Origin: Methylococcales bacterium
GTDB lineage: Bacteria > Pseudomonadota > Gammaproteobacteria > Methylococcales > Methylomonadaceae
DNA length: 64,000 bases
Direction of reading: 5' to 3'
Assembly (NCBI GenBank): GCA_028707085.1
Contig: JAQTUW010000007.1
Span: 24,570-88,569, forward strand
Positions within the stretch are counted from its first letter, which is position 1, and each line of letters starts with the position of its first letter. This document shows positions 56,967 to 64,000 of this stretch, in pieces. Position numbers and translations under genes: made by a program. The notes beneath the pieces were generated by a model that saw only the letters and a list, made by a program, of their open reading frames with translations, was not told the origin of the DNA and made no database searches.

Positions 56967-57788
56967 ATGAAAAAGAATGTAACACTAGGCAAGATGTCGG
57001 TTATAAGTTTAAAGACGCTTTTGCTTTCAATGTTTGCCTTTTCAGCGCAAGCGAGGCTGGTTACCGATTTGGTGACCAACGGTGGTTTTGAAGAGACCAC
57101 CTTAGGCGGTTCCGGGCTGGTGACCAATTCCGATTTAACCGGCTGGCAGACCACTTCGGGCTATACGTTTCTGGTCGCCCCAGGCGATGCCGGCACGAAT
57201 CTGGGTAACGGCATCAGTTTGTGGGATAGCAATACCAATGGTGGTCTGGATTCCATTCCCGGCGCCAGTCCTGCCAGCGGCAATTTTATTGTCTCCGACG
57301 GCGCCTACCAAATGGGCGAGCTTTACCAAACCCTGACCGGTCTGATAGCCGGGCAGCAGTATGATGTAACGTTTTATCAGGCCGCCGGTCAGCAATACAC
57401 TTACACTGGCAACACTCAGGAGGAATGGCAGGTCACTTTGGGCGGCGCGCTGACTACCGGTCAGTCCGTGACCCTGGAAAATGGCCAAATCGCTACCAAT
57501 GTCACCACGATTACTGGTGGGCAGACCCTAACCTCGGCGCTAATGAGTAACCCCAGTAAAGGTTTTACCAATTGGGAACAGCAGACCCTGCAATTTACCG
57601 CAACCGCGTCTAGCGAACTGCTGGGTTTTCTGGCTGTAGGTTCGCCGCTGGGACAGCCGCCGTTTGTATTGTTGGACGGGGTGACAGTCCAAGCGGCAAT
57701 TCCGGAACCGGAAACCCTTCTGCTGCTAGGCATCGGTTTGCTGGGCATGCTGGTCGCGGGTAGACAGCAATTGAATCGCAAGGTCTGA
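56967..57788 (+). CDS. PEP-CTERM protein, tandem copy B
   Basis: 273 residues from the ATG at 56967, chosen because GAGAG lies 5 bases upstream; in-frame ATGs at 56943 and 56955 are alternatives. Signal peptide (TLLLSMFAFSAQA), then a mature part nearly identical to copy A (WQTTSGYTFLVAPGDAG, WDSNTNGGLDSIPGAS, YDVTFYQAAGQQYTY) and sorting signal IPEPETLLLLGIGLLGMLVAGRQQ with an intact hydrophobic helix. It has its own leader and terminator, so it is transcribed apart from copy A. Recent duplication is the simplest explanation. Confidence 0.88.
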   Translation: MKKNVTLGKMSVISLKTLLLSMFAFSAQARLVTDLVTNGGFEETTLGGSGLVTNSDLTGWQTTSGYTFLVAPGDAGTNLGNGISLWDSNTNGGLDSIPGASPASGNFIVSDGAYQMGELYQTLTGLIAGQQYDVTFYQAAGQQYTYTGNTQEEWQVTLGGALTTGQSVTLENGQIATNVTTITGGQTLTSALMSNPSKGFTNWEQQTLQFTATASSELLGFLAVGSPLGQPPFVLLDGVTVQAAIPEPETLLLLGIGLLGMLVAGRQQLNRKV

Positions 57789-57842
57789 TATTGTCCGATC
57801 CGCCAGACGGGTGAGGCATAATACTTGCCCGTTCTGATAATT

Positions 57843-57876
57843 AAGGGGTGGCGTTTTTTGGACGGCGCCCCTTTTT
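57843..57876 (+). terminator. Terminator of PEP-CTERM copy B
   Basis: AAGGGGTG and CGCCCCTT stem with a T-rich loop, followed by TTTTTA. Located 54 bp after the copy B stop and 24 bp before the hydroxylase gene. Confidence 0.7.
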
Positions 57877-57899
57877 ATTGATATCGCCTAGGGTCTGTT

Positions 57900-58730
57900 A
57901 TGGAAGTGATTCGACAATTAGCGCAGCATCTCCCGCCGGTCGCCCTGGATTTGTTCCGTTTGTGCATCTGGCTACTGCTTTTGATGCTGATCTTTATCCC
58001 GTTGGAAAGGCTGTTTGGTCAGCGGCGGCAAAAAATTTTCCGTACGGCAGTGTTGACGGATCTGGGCTATTATTTTCTCAGCGGCATGCTGGCGACACGT
58101 TTATTGCTCGCCCCGCTGGCAATTCTTGCCTGGGGCCTGCATTACCTTGTTCCTGTCCAGTTGCAGCAATGGACTGCAAGTCTGCCGTTGGGGATACGCT
58201 TTTTAGCGGCGATGGTGGTCGGCGAGTTCGGTACTTACTGGGGACACCGCTGGCAGCATGAAATTCCCTGGTTATGGCGTTTTCACGCCATTCATCACAG
58301 CGCGGAACAGATAGACTGGCTGGTGAATACCCGCGCGCATCCGGTCGATCTGGTTTTTACCCGGCTTTGCGGTTTCATCCCCATGTATGCCCTGGGTCTG
58401 GTTCAAGCGGGGGGCAAGCCGGACGCCATGACTGTGCTGGTTATTTTCGTCGGTACTTTGTGGGGTTTTTTTATACATGCCAATTTGCGCTGGCGTTTTG
58501 GCTGGTTGGAATGGTTAATCTCGACGCCACATTTTCATCATTGGCACCATACCAACGACGGGAATGCACTGATCAACAAAAATTATGCCGCCATGCTGCC
58601 CTGGGTAGACATGTTGTTCGGTACCTTTTACCTGCCCGGCAAGCAATGGCCGTTCAAATACGGTATTAACGGGCCTATGGCGGACAGTCTGTTCCGCCAG
58701 CTCGTCCAGCCCTTCGGTTACCGGGCCTGA
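57900..58730 (+). CDS. Fatty acid hydroxylase / sterol desaturase family membrane enzyme
   Basis: 276 residues with four or so membrane helices and the di-iron histidine boxes of the superfamily: WGHRWQHEIPWLWRFHAIHHSAEQIDW (HxxxH and HxxHH), then the late FHHWHHTNDGNALINKNY. It would use oxygen and a di-iron centre on a lipid substrate in the membrane. The substrate is open: fatty acid, carotenoid or sterol-like lipids are all possible, and methanotrophs do make sterols and hopanoids. It follows the copy B terminator by 24 bp, so read-through or a nearby promoter must drive it. Confidence 0.87.
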   Translation: MEVIRQLAQHLPPVALDLFRLCIWLLLLMLIFIPLERLFGQRRQKIFRTAVLTDLGYYFLSGMLATRLLLAPLAILAWGLHYLVPVQLQQWTASLPLGIRFLAAMVVGEFGTYWGHRWQHEIPWLWRFHAIHHSAEQIDWLVNTRAHPVDLVFTRLCGFIPMYALGLVQAGGKPDAMTVLVIFVGTLWGFFIHANLRWRFGWLEWLISTPHFHHWHHTNDGNALINKNYAAMLPWVDMLFGTFYLPGKQWPFKYGINGPMADSLFRQLVQPFGYRA

Positions 58731-58755
58731 ATTCTGTTGCCGGCGGTGGTCATAT

Positions 58756-60837
58756 TTAATCCCTGACCCAGTCCTCGACCAGGCGGCTGGGTATATGCGG
58801 CGTTTCGCTGGATTGCGGAAAGTTTTTGCCGCTGAGAACGCAATAGATCACCCGTAGCGTGTCGGCCAGCAATAGCCAGATGATCAGCAAAAACAGGGCT
58901 GTTAAACCGGCGTTTAAATAATCGTTAAAAATCAGACGCGAGGCGTTGCTCAATTGCTCGTCCGCCAGCAGGCCTCTAGCAAGCTTGTCAGACAAATCGG
59001 CGGCATGCGCCAGAAAACCGATACGCAGATCGCTGGCGAACAGCTTTTCCCAGGCCGCGCAACTGGTGACCAGAATTAGCCATGACAGCGGTACAGCCGT
59101 TACCCATACATATTTTAGTTTGCCGGTTTTCACCAGGATGGTGGTGGCCACACAAAGTGCGATTGCCGCCAGCATCTGGTTGGCAATGCCGAATAAAGGC
59201 CAAAGACTGTTAATGCCGCCCAGCGGGTCGATAGTGCCCATATACAGAAAATAGCCCCAGCCGCAGACCACTGCGGCGCTGCTAAGCAGGATGCCGGGAT
59301 AGCTGCCGGTTTTGCCCAGTCCAGGACTGAAATTACCCAGCATGTCCTGCAGCATGAAGCGGGCGACGCGGGTGCCTGCATCCAGCGTGGTTAGAATGAA
59401 CAGCGCTTCAAACATGATGGCAAAGTGATACCAGACCGCCAGCAGATCCTGGCCGAAAACCCGTGAAAACAGGCTGGCCATGCCGACAGCCAGCGAGGGC
59501 GCGCCGCCGGTGCGGGCAAACAGGCTGGTTTCGCCCATGGTCTGCGCCAGTTGCTGCATTTGTTCGGCGCTGACCGGAAAGCCCCAGCCGCTGATGGTGG
59601 CCGCCGCCACCGCCGCTTCCTTGCCGACGATGCCGGCGGGACTGTTGATGGCGAAATAAACGCCCGGTTCCAGCACCGTGGCGGCGATCATGGCCATAAT
59701 GGCTACAAACGATTCCATCATCATGGCGCCGTAACCGATGAAACGGGCGTCGGTTTCGTTTGCCAGCAGTTTAGGCGTGGTGCCGGAGGAAATCAGGGCG
59801 TGAAAGCCGGAAATGGCGCCGCAGGCTATGGTGATAAACACGAAAGGGAACAGTTTGCCGCCGAAAATGGGGCCGCTGCCGTCTATGAATTGGGTCAGGG
59901 CCGGCATTTTCAACTCGGGACGCAGCAAAATGATGCTGAACGCCAGCGCCGAGATGGTGCCCAGCTTCATGAAAGTGGATAGGTAGTCGCGTGGAGCCAG
60001 CAGCAGCCAGACCGGCAATACGGCCGCGGCAAAGCCGTAAACGATCACCATTACCGCCAGTTGTTTGGCGTCAAAGTCGAACCAGCCGCGCAAATCCGGG
60101 CTGGCGTCCAGCCAGCCGCCGCCGATAACCGACAAAATTAACAGGGATACGCCAATCAGGCTGGTTTCCAGCACTCTGCCGGGGCGGAGTTGGTGCAAAT
60201 ACAGCCCCATCAGCACTGCGATGGGAATGGTGGCGGCAACCGTGGCGGTCGCCCACGGACTGTGTTTCATGGCGTTCACCACCACCAGTCCCAAAACGGC
60301 GATCAGGATAATCATGATCATCATCACCCCCAGCATTGCCGCGCTACCGCCAATGACGCCCAGTTCGTCCTTGGCCATTTGTCCCAGGGAGCGGCCGTCG
60401 CGACGGATAGAGAAAAACAGCGTGACGAAGTCCTGGACGCAACCGCCCAGTACGGCGCCGATCAGAATCCACAAGGTGCCAGGCAGGTAACCGAATTGGG
60501 CGGCCAGTGTCGGGCCTATCAGCGGGCCGGGCCCGGCGATGGCTGCAAAGTGGTGGCCAAACACCACCCATTTGTGGGTAGGCATAAAATCCTGACCATC
60601 GTTAAAGCGCTCGGCTGGCGTGGCGCGGCTACCGTCCAGCATTAATACTTTTGCAGCGATAAAGGCGCTGTAAAACCGGTATCCCAGCGCATAAACGCAA
60701 ACCGCAGCCACCAGCAGCCACATACTGTTGATGGTTTCTCCACGGTGCAGGGCGATACCGCCAATAGCCCCGGCTCCCAGCAGGGTGACGGCTGACCAGA
60801 GTAGGGTGAAAGGAAGGGCGGATTTATTGCCTGACAT
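58756..60837 (-). CDS. cstA: Carbon starvation protein A (peptide/pyruvate transporter family)
   Basis: 693 residues with many membrane helices. DFMPTHKWVVFGHHFAAIAGPGPLIGPTLAAQFGYLPGTLWILIGAVLGGCVQDFVTLF is the CstA core; ISSGTTPKLLANETDARFIGYGAMMMESFVAIMA and FGIANQMLAAIALCVAT follow. The family imports peptides or pyruvate in E. coli. ATG at 60837 is preferred; the track start adds 28 codons. In a methanotroph its substrate is unclear. Convergent with the hydroxylase; 135 bp from greB. Confidence 0.93.
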   Translation of the reverse strand: MSGNKSALPFTLLWSAVTLLGAGAIGGIALHRGETINSMWLLVAAVCVYALGYRFYSAFIAAKVLMLDGSRATPAERFNDGQDFMPTHKWVVFGHHFAAIAGPGPLIGPTLAAQFGYLPGTLWILIGAVLGGCVQDFVTLFFSIRRDGRSLGQMAKDELGVIGGSAAMLGVMMIMIILIAVLGLVVVNAMKHSPWATATVAATIPIAVLMGLYLHQLRPGRVLETSLIGVSLLILSVIGGGWLDASPDLRGWFDFDAKQLAVMVIVYGFAAAVLPVWLLLAPRDYLSTFMKLGTISALAFSIILLRPELKMPALTQFIDGSGPIFGGKLFPFVFITIACGAISGFHALISSGTTPKLLANETDARFIGYGAMMMESFVAIMAMIAATVLEPGVYFAINSPAGIVGKEAAVAAATISGWGFPVSAEQMQQLAQTMGETSLFARTGGAPSLAVGMASLFSRVFGQDLLAVWYHFAIMFEALFILTTLDAGTRVARFMLQDMLGNFSPGLGKTGSYPGILLSSAAVVCGWGYFLYMGTIDPLGGINSLWPLFGIANQMLAAIALCVATTILVKTGKLKYVWVTAVPLSWLILVTSCAAWEKLFASDLRIGFLAHAADLSDKLARGLLADEQLSNASRLIFNDYLNAGLTALFLLIIWLLLADTLRVIYCVLSGKNFPQSSETPHIPSRLVEDWVRD

Positions 60838-60972
60838 GCTGTGATCCTGATGCAAGTTAAAGAAAATCCGCTTCGTGCATTTGTTGAAGCCCAATTTGGG
60901 TTGCTCGACGGAGGCAGGCAAAAGCCGAACCTGTCTATCCTCATATGCCTTTATCCGCGGAATTGCGGCATT

Positions 60973-61464
60973 TTAATACCGGATGGCCACAATGTAATAT
61001 TTGTTTTCCTGCGCGCCCTGCCGAAACACCACTTCGTCGTCAAGCTGCTTTTTTAGCAGGGCGCCGGCCAGCGGCGAATCCAGGCTGATTAATCCGCCGC
61101 TGGTGTCGATTTCGTCGGCGCCGACAATACGGTAGGTGATTTCCTCGCCGGTCATGGTTTCCAGCGTTACCCATGCTCCGAAGAATACCTGCTTCTGATT
61201 GCCCGGTTTTTCCGATACCACTGTCAGAGCGGGCAATCTTTTTTGCAGATAATGAATGCGTCTGTCAATTTCCCGCAGTTCTTTTTTGCGGTAGATGTAT
61301 TCGGCATTTTCCGAACGGTCGCCTTCCGCCGCAGCGGCGGAGAGTGCGGCGGTAACGTGTTTGCGGCGTTCCCAGAGCTGTTTTAGTTCGCTTTCCAGAA
61401 CCCTATAACCGGCGGCGGTGATATAAGGCGATGATTTTGGGCGTGGCGGTCTCCAGCGTGACAT
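60973..61464 (-). CDS. greB: Transcription elongation factor GreB
   Basis: 163 residues. N-terminal coiled coil with the acidic tip motif AEGDRSENAEYIYRKKELREIDRRIHYLQKRL and the C-terminal FKBP-like domain (VFFGAWVTLETMTGEEITYRIVGADEID, DSPLAGALL). It enters the polymerase secondary channel and stimulates cleavage of backtracked RNA. The basic N-terminus and YIYRKK distinguish GreB from GreA. Confidence 0.94.
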   Translation of the reverse strand: MSRWRPPRPKSSPYITAAGYRVLESELKQLWERRKHVTAALSAAAAEGDRSENAEYIYRKKELREIDRRIHYLQKRLPALTVVSEKPGNQKQVFFGAWVTLETMTGEEITYRIVGADEIDTSGGLISLDSPLAGALLKKQLDDEVVFRQGAQENKYYIVAIRY

Positions 61465-61520
61465 ATATTGGCAGTTTAACGGGTATAATAAAAAGCTTTT
61501 AATTCATTTGAAAAACAACT

Positions 61521-62000
61521 ATGCAAATTACCGATAAAACTGCTGTTTCCATTCATTATACCTTAACCGATAACGGCGGCGAACAACTGGACAGTTCGAT
61601 AGGCGCAGAGCCGCTAGTATACCTGCATGGCGCAGGCAATATCATCCCGGGCCTGGAAAATGCTCTGACGGGTAGGCGGATCGGTGAAAAACTGAATGTC
61701 ACTATTGCCCCGGAACAGGCTTACGGAGTAATAGACGAGAACATGACGCAGGTTGTTTCCAGAAAAATGTTCGAGGGTATGGATATCGAGATCGGCATGC
61801 AATTTCATGCCGATGTCAGCCATGGTTCAGGCGTCATCACTATCGCCGAAATTAATGGCGATGATATCACCATAGATGGCAATCACCCGCTGGCCGGCGT
61901 CACCCTGAACTTTGATGTGGAAGTGGTGGACGTCCGTCCGGCCACCGACGACGAACTTGCTCATGGCCATGTGCATGGTTCCGGTTGCGAGCACCACTAA
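61521..62000 (+). CDS. slyD: FKBP-type peptidyl-prolyl isomerase, SlyD-like
   Basis: 159 residues. FKBP fold with an inserted IF chaperone domain: VSIHYTLTDNGGEQLDSS, LVYLHGAGNIIPGLENALTGRRIGEKLNVTIAPEQAYG, then HPLAGVTLNFDVEVVDVR and a short His-rich tail HGHVHGSGCEHH, which could bind nickel as in E. coli SlyD but is much shorter. Cytosolic. It diverges from greB with a 56-bp gap. Confidence 0.93.
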   Translation: MQITDKTAVSIHYTLTDNGGEQLDSSIGAEPLVYLHGAGNIIPGLENALTGRRIGEKLNVTIAPEQAYGVIDENMTQVVSRKMFEGMDIEIGMQFHADVSHGSGVITIAEINGDDITIDGNHPLAGVTLNFDVEVVDVRPATDDELAHGHVHGSGCEHH

Positions 62001-62044
62001 AAGGTTGTTGAAAAATCATTTCCGCCAAGTGGGTGGACGGTCTG

Positions 62045-62070
62045 CGCCCTCTCCCCCGGTGGGGAGGGCG
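62045..62070. repeat. CCCTCTCCCC palindrome downstream of slyD
   Basis: CGCCCTCTCCCCCGGTGGGGAGGGCG, an imperfect hairpin related to that at 22216-22242. Located between slyD and the pst promoter; may end slyD transcription. Confidence 0.5.
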
Positions 62071-62145
62071 GGGGTCAAAATGGACGGCGTCGATAAAATG
62101 CCCGTCAGGCATTTATTTTGCGACGGAATTCATTTTGTTCCGCTT

Positions 62146-62179
62146 TCGTCATAATTTTGTAATGCGGCTTACTTATAGT
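62146..62179 (+). promoter_or_regulatory. Pho box and -10 of pstS
   Basis: TCGTCATAATTTTGTAAT resembles the Pho box CTGTCATAAATCTGTCAT at about 13 of 18 positions by eye. TATAGT follows at 62174, 10 bases later, the spacing expected when PhoB replaces the -35 element. It lies 65 bp before pstS. Confidence 0.65.
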
Positions 62180-62227
62180 GACTTCCTGTTATTTTCGATG
62201 TTTCAAATCAAATAAAGAGAGTCATTC

Positions 62228-63262
62228 ATGAACAAGATCGGATTTGTTACCTGCATGCTGGCGATAGTCCTGAATCTGATCTGCCCCGGTTCCGCTGCTG
62301 CGCAAGACGCCTTGAGGATAACCGGTTCCGGAGCCAGTTTTCCGTTTCCACTCTATACGCTGTGGTTCAAGGATTTCAGTAGATTGCACCAGGACGCCGA
62401 TATTGATTATCAGGCAAAAGGCAGCGGCGCCGGTATCCTGGATTTTATCAACCACACCGTAGATTTTGCGGCCAGCGATGCGGCGATGACGGCCGATGAA
62501 ATCGCTCAGGTGCCGGACGGCGTGGTGCTGTTGCCTATGACGGCGGGTGAAATTGTGATCTCCTATAATCTTCCCGGCAATCCTAAGGGTTTGAAGCTGC
62601 CGCGCGATGTCTATCCGGCCATATTCCTCGGCAAGATAACCCGCTGGAATGATGACCGGATTCAGGGCGCCAATCCGGATCAGAAATTACCGGATTTACC
62701 GATTACCGTGGTTCGCCGCGCTGATAGTAGCGGCACCACCTTTGTTTTTACCAGCCATCTCAGCGCGATTGATCCCGAATGGCAGAATGGTCCGGGAGCC
62801 GGCAAAACCGTGGATTGGCCGAATAGCGACAAATTTGTCGCCGCGCCTAAAAACGACGGCGTGACCGCCACCATTAAACAGACCCCGGGAGCCATTGGCT
62901 ACATCGAATACGGTTACGCCATGGGCGCCAGAGTGCCGATGGCGGATCTGCAAAACAGGGCTGGTCATTACATACACCCCAGCACGGAGAGTGGCGAGGA
63001 AGCGCTGGCTGCGACGAAACTGCCGGAAGATTTGATTGCCTGGGTGCTGGATCCGGAGGGTGACAGATCGTACCCGATCGCCACCTTTACCTGGATGCTG
63101 TTTTACCAGCATAACGCAGAGCCGAAGAAGGCGGAGATACTGCGGGAAATGATCGAATACAGTTTGACCGACGGGCAGAAGCAAAGCGCTAAAATGGGCT
63201 ATCTTCCGCTTCCCCAAAACGTTATCTCGGCGGTACGCGCCGCCGCCAGGAAAATTCAGTAA
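62228..63262 (+). CDS. pstS: Phosphate ABC transporter substrate-binding protein PstS
   Basis: 344 residues with a signal peptide (CMLAIVLNLICPGSAAAQ). Phosphate-binding features: ITGSGASFPFPLYTLWFKDF, YQAKGSGAGILDFI, FAASDAAMTADE, VVRRADSSGTTFVFTSHLSA and TPGAIGYIEYGYA. Periplasmic, delivering phosphate to PstC-PstA-PstB. ATG preceded by AAAGAGAG. PstC follows after 92 bp; a Pho box lies upstream. Confidence 0.96.
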   Translation: MNKIGFVTCMLAIVLNLICPGSAAAQDALRITGSGASFPFPLYTLWFKDFSRLHQDADIDYQAKGSGAGILDFINHTVDFAASDAAMTADEIAQVPDGVVLLPMTAGEIVISYNLPGNPKGLKLPRDVYPAIFLGKITRWNDDRIQGANPDQKLPDLPITVVRRADSSGTTFVFTSHLSAIDPEWQNGPGAGKTVDWPNSDKFVAAPKNDGVTATIKQTPGAIGYIEYGYAMGARVPMADLQNRAGHYIHPSTESGEEALAATKLPEDLIAWVLDPEGDRSYPIATFTWMLFYQHNAEPKKAEILREMIEYSLTDGQKQSAKMGYLPLPQNVISAVRAAARKIQ

Positions 63263-63354
63263 CAGGTTACGCGGGGGCTGATGGCGGCTGGAATAACTCG
63301 AGGCCGCCTGTCTTTTAAGCCTGATATTTTTGTCTCAACTTGAATGATAACCGA

Positions 63355-64000
63355 ATGAACGCCTTTGTTGAACAGGTTATTGGAGGAGAACAAATCTCGG
63401 TTCCTCCTTCGCAGGCCGATTATTTTCTTGATGGATCGTTCCGCTGGATAGCCAGGGCTTGCGCTTGGCTAATTCTGGTGGTGGTGGGACTTATTCTCTG
63501 GAAAATCGGCGCCAGGGCGCTGCCCGCCGTCAATGAATATCGGCTTGAGTTTCTGACTGGCGCCACCTGGGATGTCAATAAACGGGTATTCGGTATTCTT
63601 CCGGAAATATGGGGTACCCTCTACAGTTCCATTCTGGCCCTGGGCATTGGCGGTTTTTTTGGTCTTACCATGGCGATTTTTCTCAGTCAGGATTTTCTGC
63701 CTGCCCGGCTTGCTTTTATTTTCCGAACCATCGTCGAACTGTTGGCGGCCATACCCAGCGTGGTCTATGGTTTTTGGGGCATTTATGTGGTGATACCCTT
63801 TGTTAGACCGATAGCCGACTGGCTGAATGCCGAATTTGGCTGGATTCCGTTTTTTAGCACAACCTTGAGTGGCGCGGGCATGCTGCCTGCGGTTTTAGTG
63901 TTGTCTATCATGATTTTGCCGACCATTGCGGCAGTATCGCAGGATGCCCTGAGAATGGTTCCCTACAGCACTAAAGAGGCGGCATACGGTCTGGGCGCGA
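63355..64000 (+). CDS. pstC: Phosphate ABC transporter permease PstC, C-terminus cut by window edge
   Basis: First 215 codons of the permease. ATG at 63355. A hydrophilic N-terminus is followed by a helix (ACAWLILVVVGLILWKIGARAL), then FLTGATWD, FGILPEIWGTLYSSILALGIGGFFGLTMAIFLSQ, LLAAIPSVVYGFWGIYVVIPF and, near the edge, QDALRMVPYSTKEAAYGLGA, part of the EAA loop that contacts the ATPase. It belongs with pstS; pstA and pstB are expected to the right. Confidence 0.93.
   Translation, partial: MNAFVEQVIGGEQISVPPSQADYFLDGSFRWIARACAWLILVVVGLILWKIGARALPAVNEYRLEFLTGATWDVNKRVFGILPEIWGTLYSSILALGIGGFFGLTMAIFLSQDFLPARLAFIFRTIVELLAAIPSVVYGFWGIYVVIPFVRPIADWLNAEFGWIPFFSTTLSGAGMLPAVLVLSIMILPTIAAVSQDALRMVPYSTKEAAYGLGA

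Overview
The window reads as chromosomal DNA of a gammaproteobacterium, most likely a methanotroph of the Methylococcales. The order rests on three things: a cyclodeaminase-type C1-folate gene (fchA-like) behind cysS, several PEP-CTERM secreted proteins, and a mixture of classical gammaproteobacterial gene orders (metG with divergent apbC/mrp; ppiB-lpxH with divergent cysS; rpsP-rimM-trmD-rplS; coaE-zapD-yacG; bamA-skp-fabZ-lpxA-rnhB-dnaE; pdxA-rsmA). No methane oxidation gene lies in the window, so this placement is an inference. Both ends are cut: a TonB-dependent receptor is truncated at the left and pstC at the right.

Layout. 1-3.4 kb: iron-regulated TonB receptor with a Fur-like box, a JmjC/cupin oxygenase and a small secreted protein. 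3.5-7.0 kb: a lipopolysaccharide glycosyltransferase and ligase operon. 7.1-15.6 kb: metG, apbC, proB, obgE, rpmA, rplU and comM. 15.9-17.7 kb: a HEPN/MNT toxin-antitoxin pair, ubiK and a Cys-rich MarR regulator. 17.8-25 kb: apeB-msrB, sulfide:quinone oxidoreductase with a small membrane partner, lpxH, a secreted-type ppiB, cysS and fchA. 25.2-29.7 kb: a Pro-Arg-His tRNA cluster followed by an integration scar (integrase fragment, HsdR fragment), a SNF2 helicase with tandem SWIM domains, and a transposase fragment. 29.7-39 kb: a YkgJ protein, then the envelope and replication operon bamA-skp-fabZ-lpxA-rnhB-dnaE. 39-45 kb: a PP-loop thiolation enzyme with TusA, argJ, a MutT-ThiE fusion, yacG-zapD-coaE and an OmpA-like lipoprotein. 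45-53 kb: rsmA, pdxA, a second LpxA-like enzyme, xerD, the rplS operon, ffh and a cytochrome c assembly protein. 53.4-57.8 kb: three PEP-CTERM genes in AT-rich spacers. 57.9-64 kb: fatty acid hydroxylase, cstA, greB, slyD and pstS-pstC behind a Pho box.

Most of the window is ordinary housekeeping sequence. I found no convincing wholly new multi-gene system. The points most worth a second look are the tRNA-His scar and its helicase, the HEPN/MNT pair, an apparent ATG to ATA change at the rnhB start, the second LpxA-type gene, the near-identical tandem PEP-CTERM genes with dyad-type repeats and a 49-bp inverted repeat in their spacers, and a 14-bp perfect hairpin built into the last codons of the MutT-ThiE gene. 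All functional calls are from reading the sequence and family knowledge; no database search was run.
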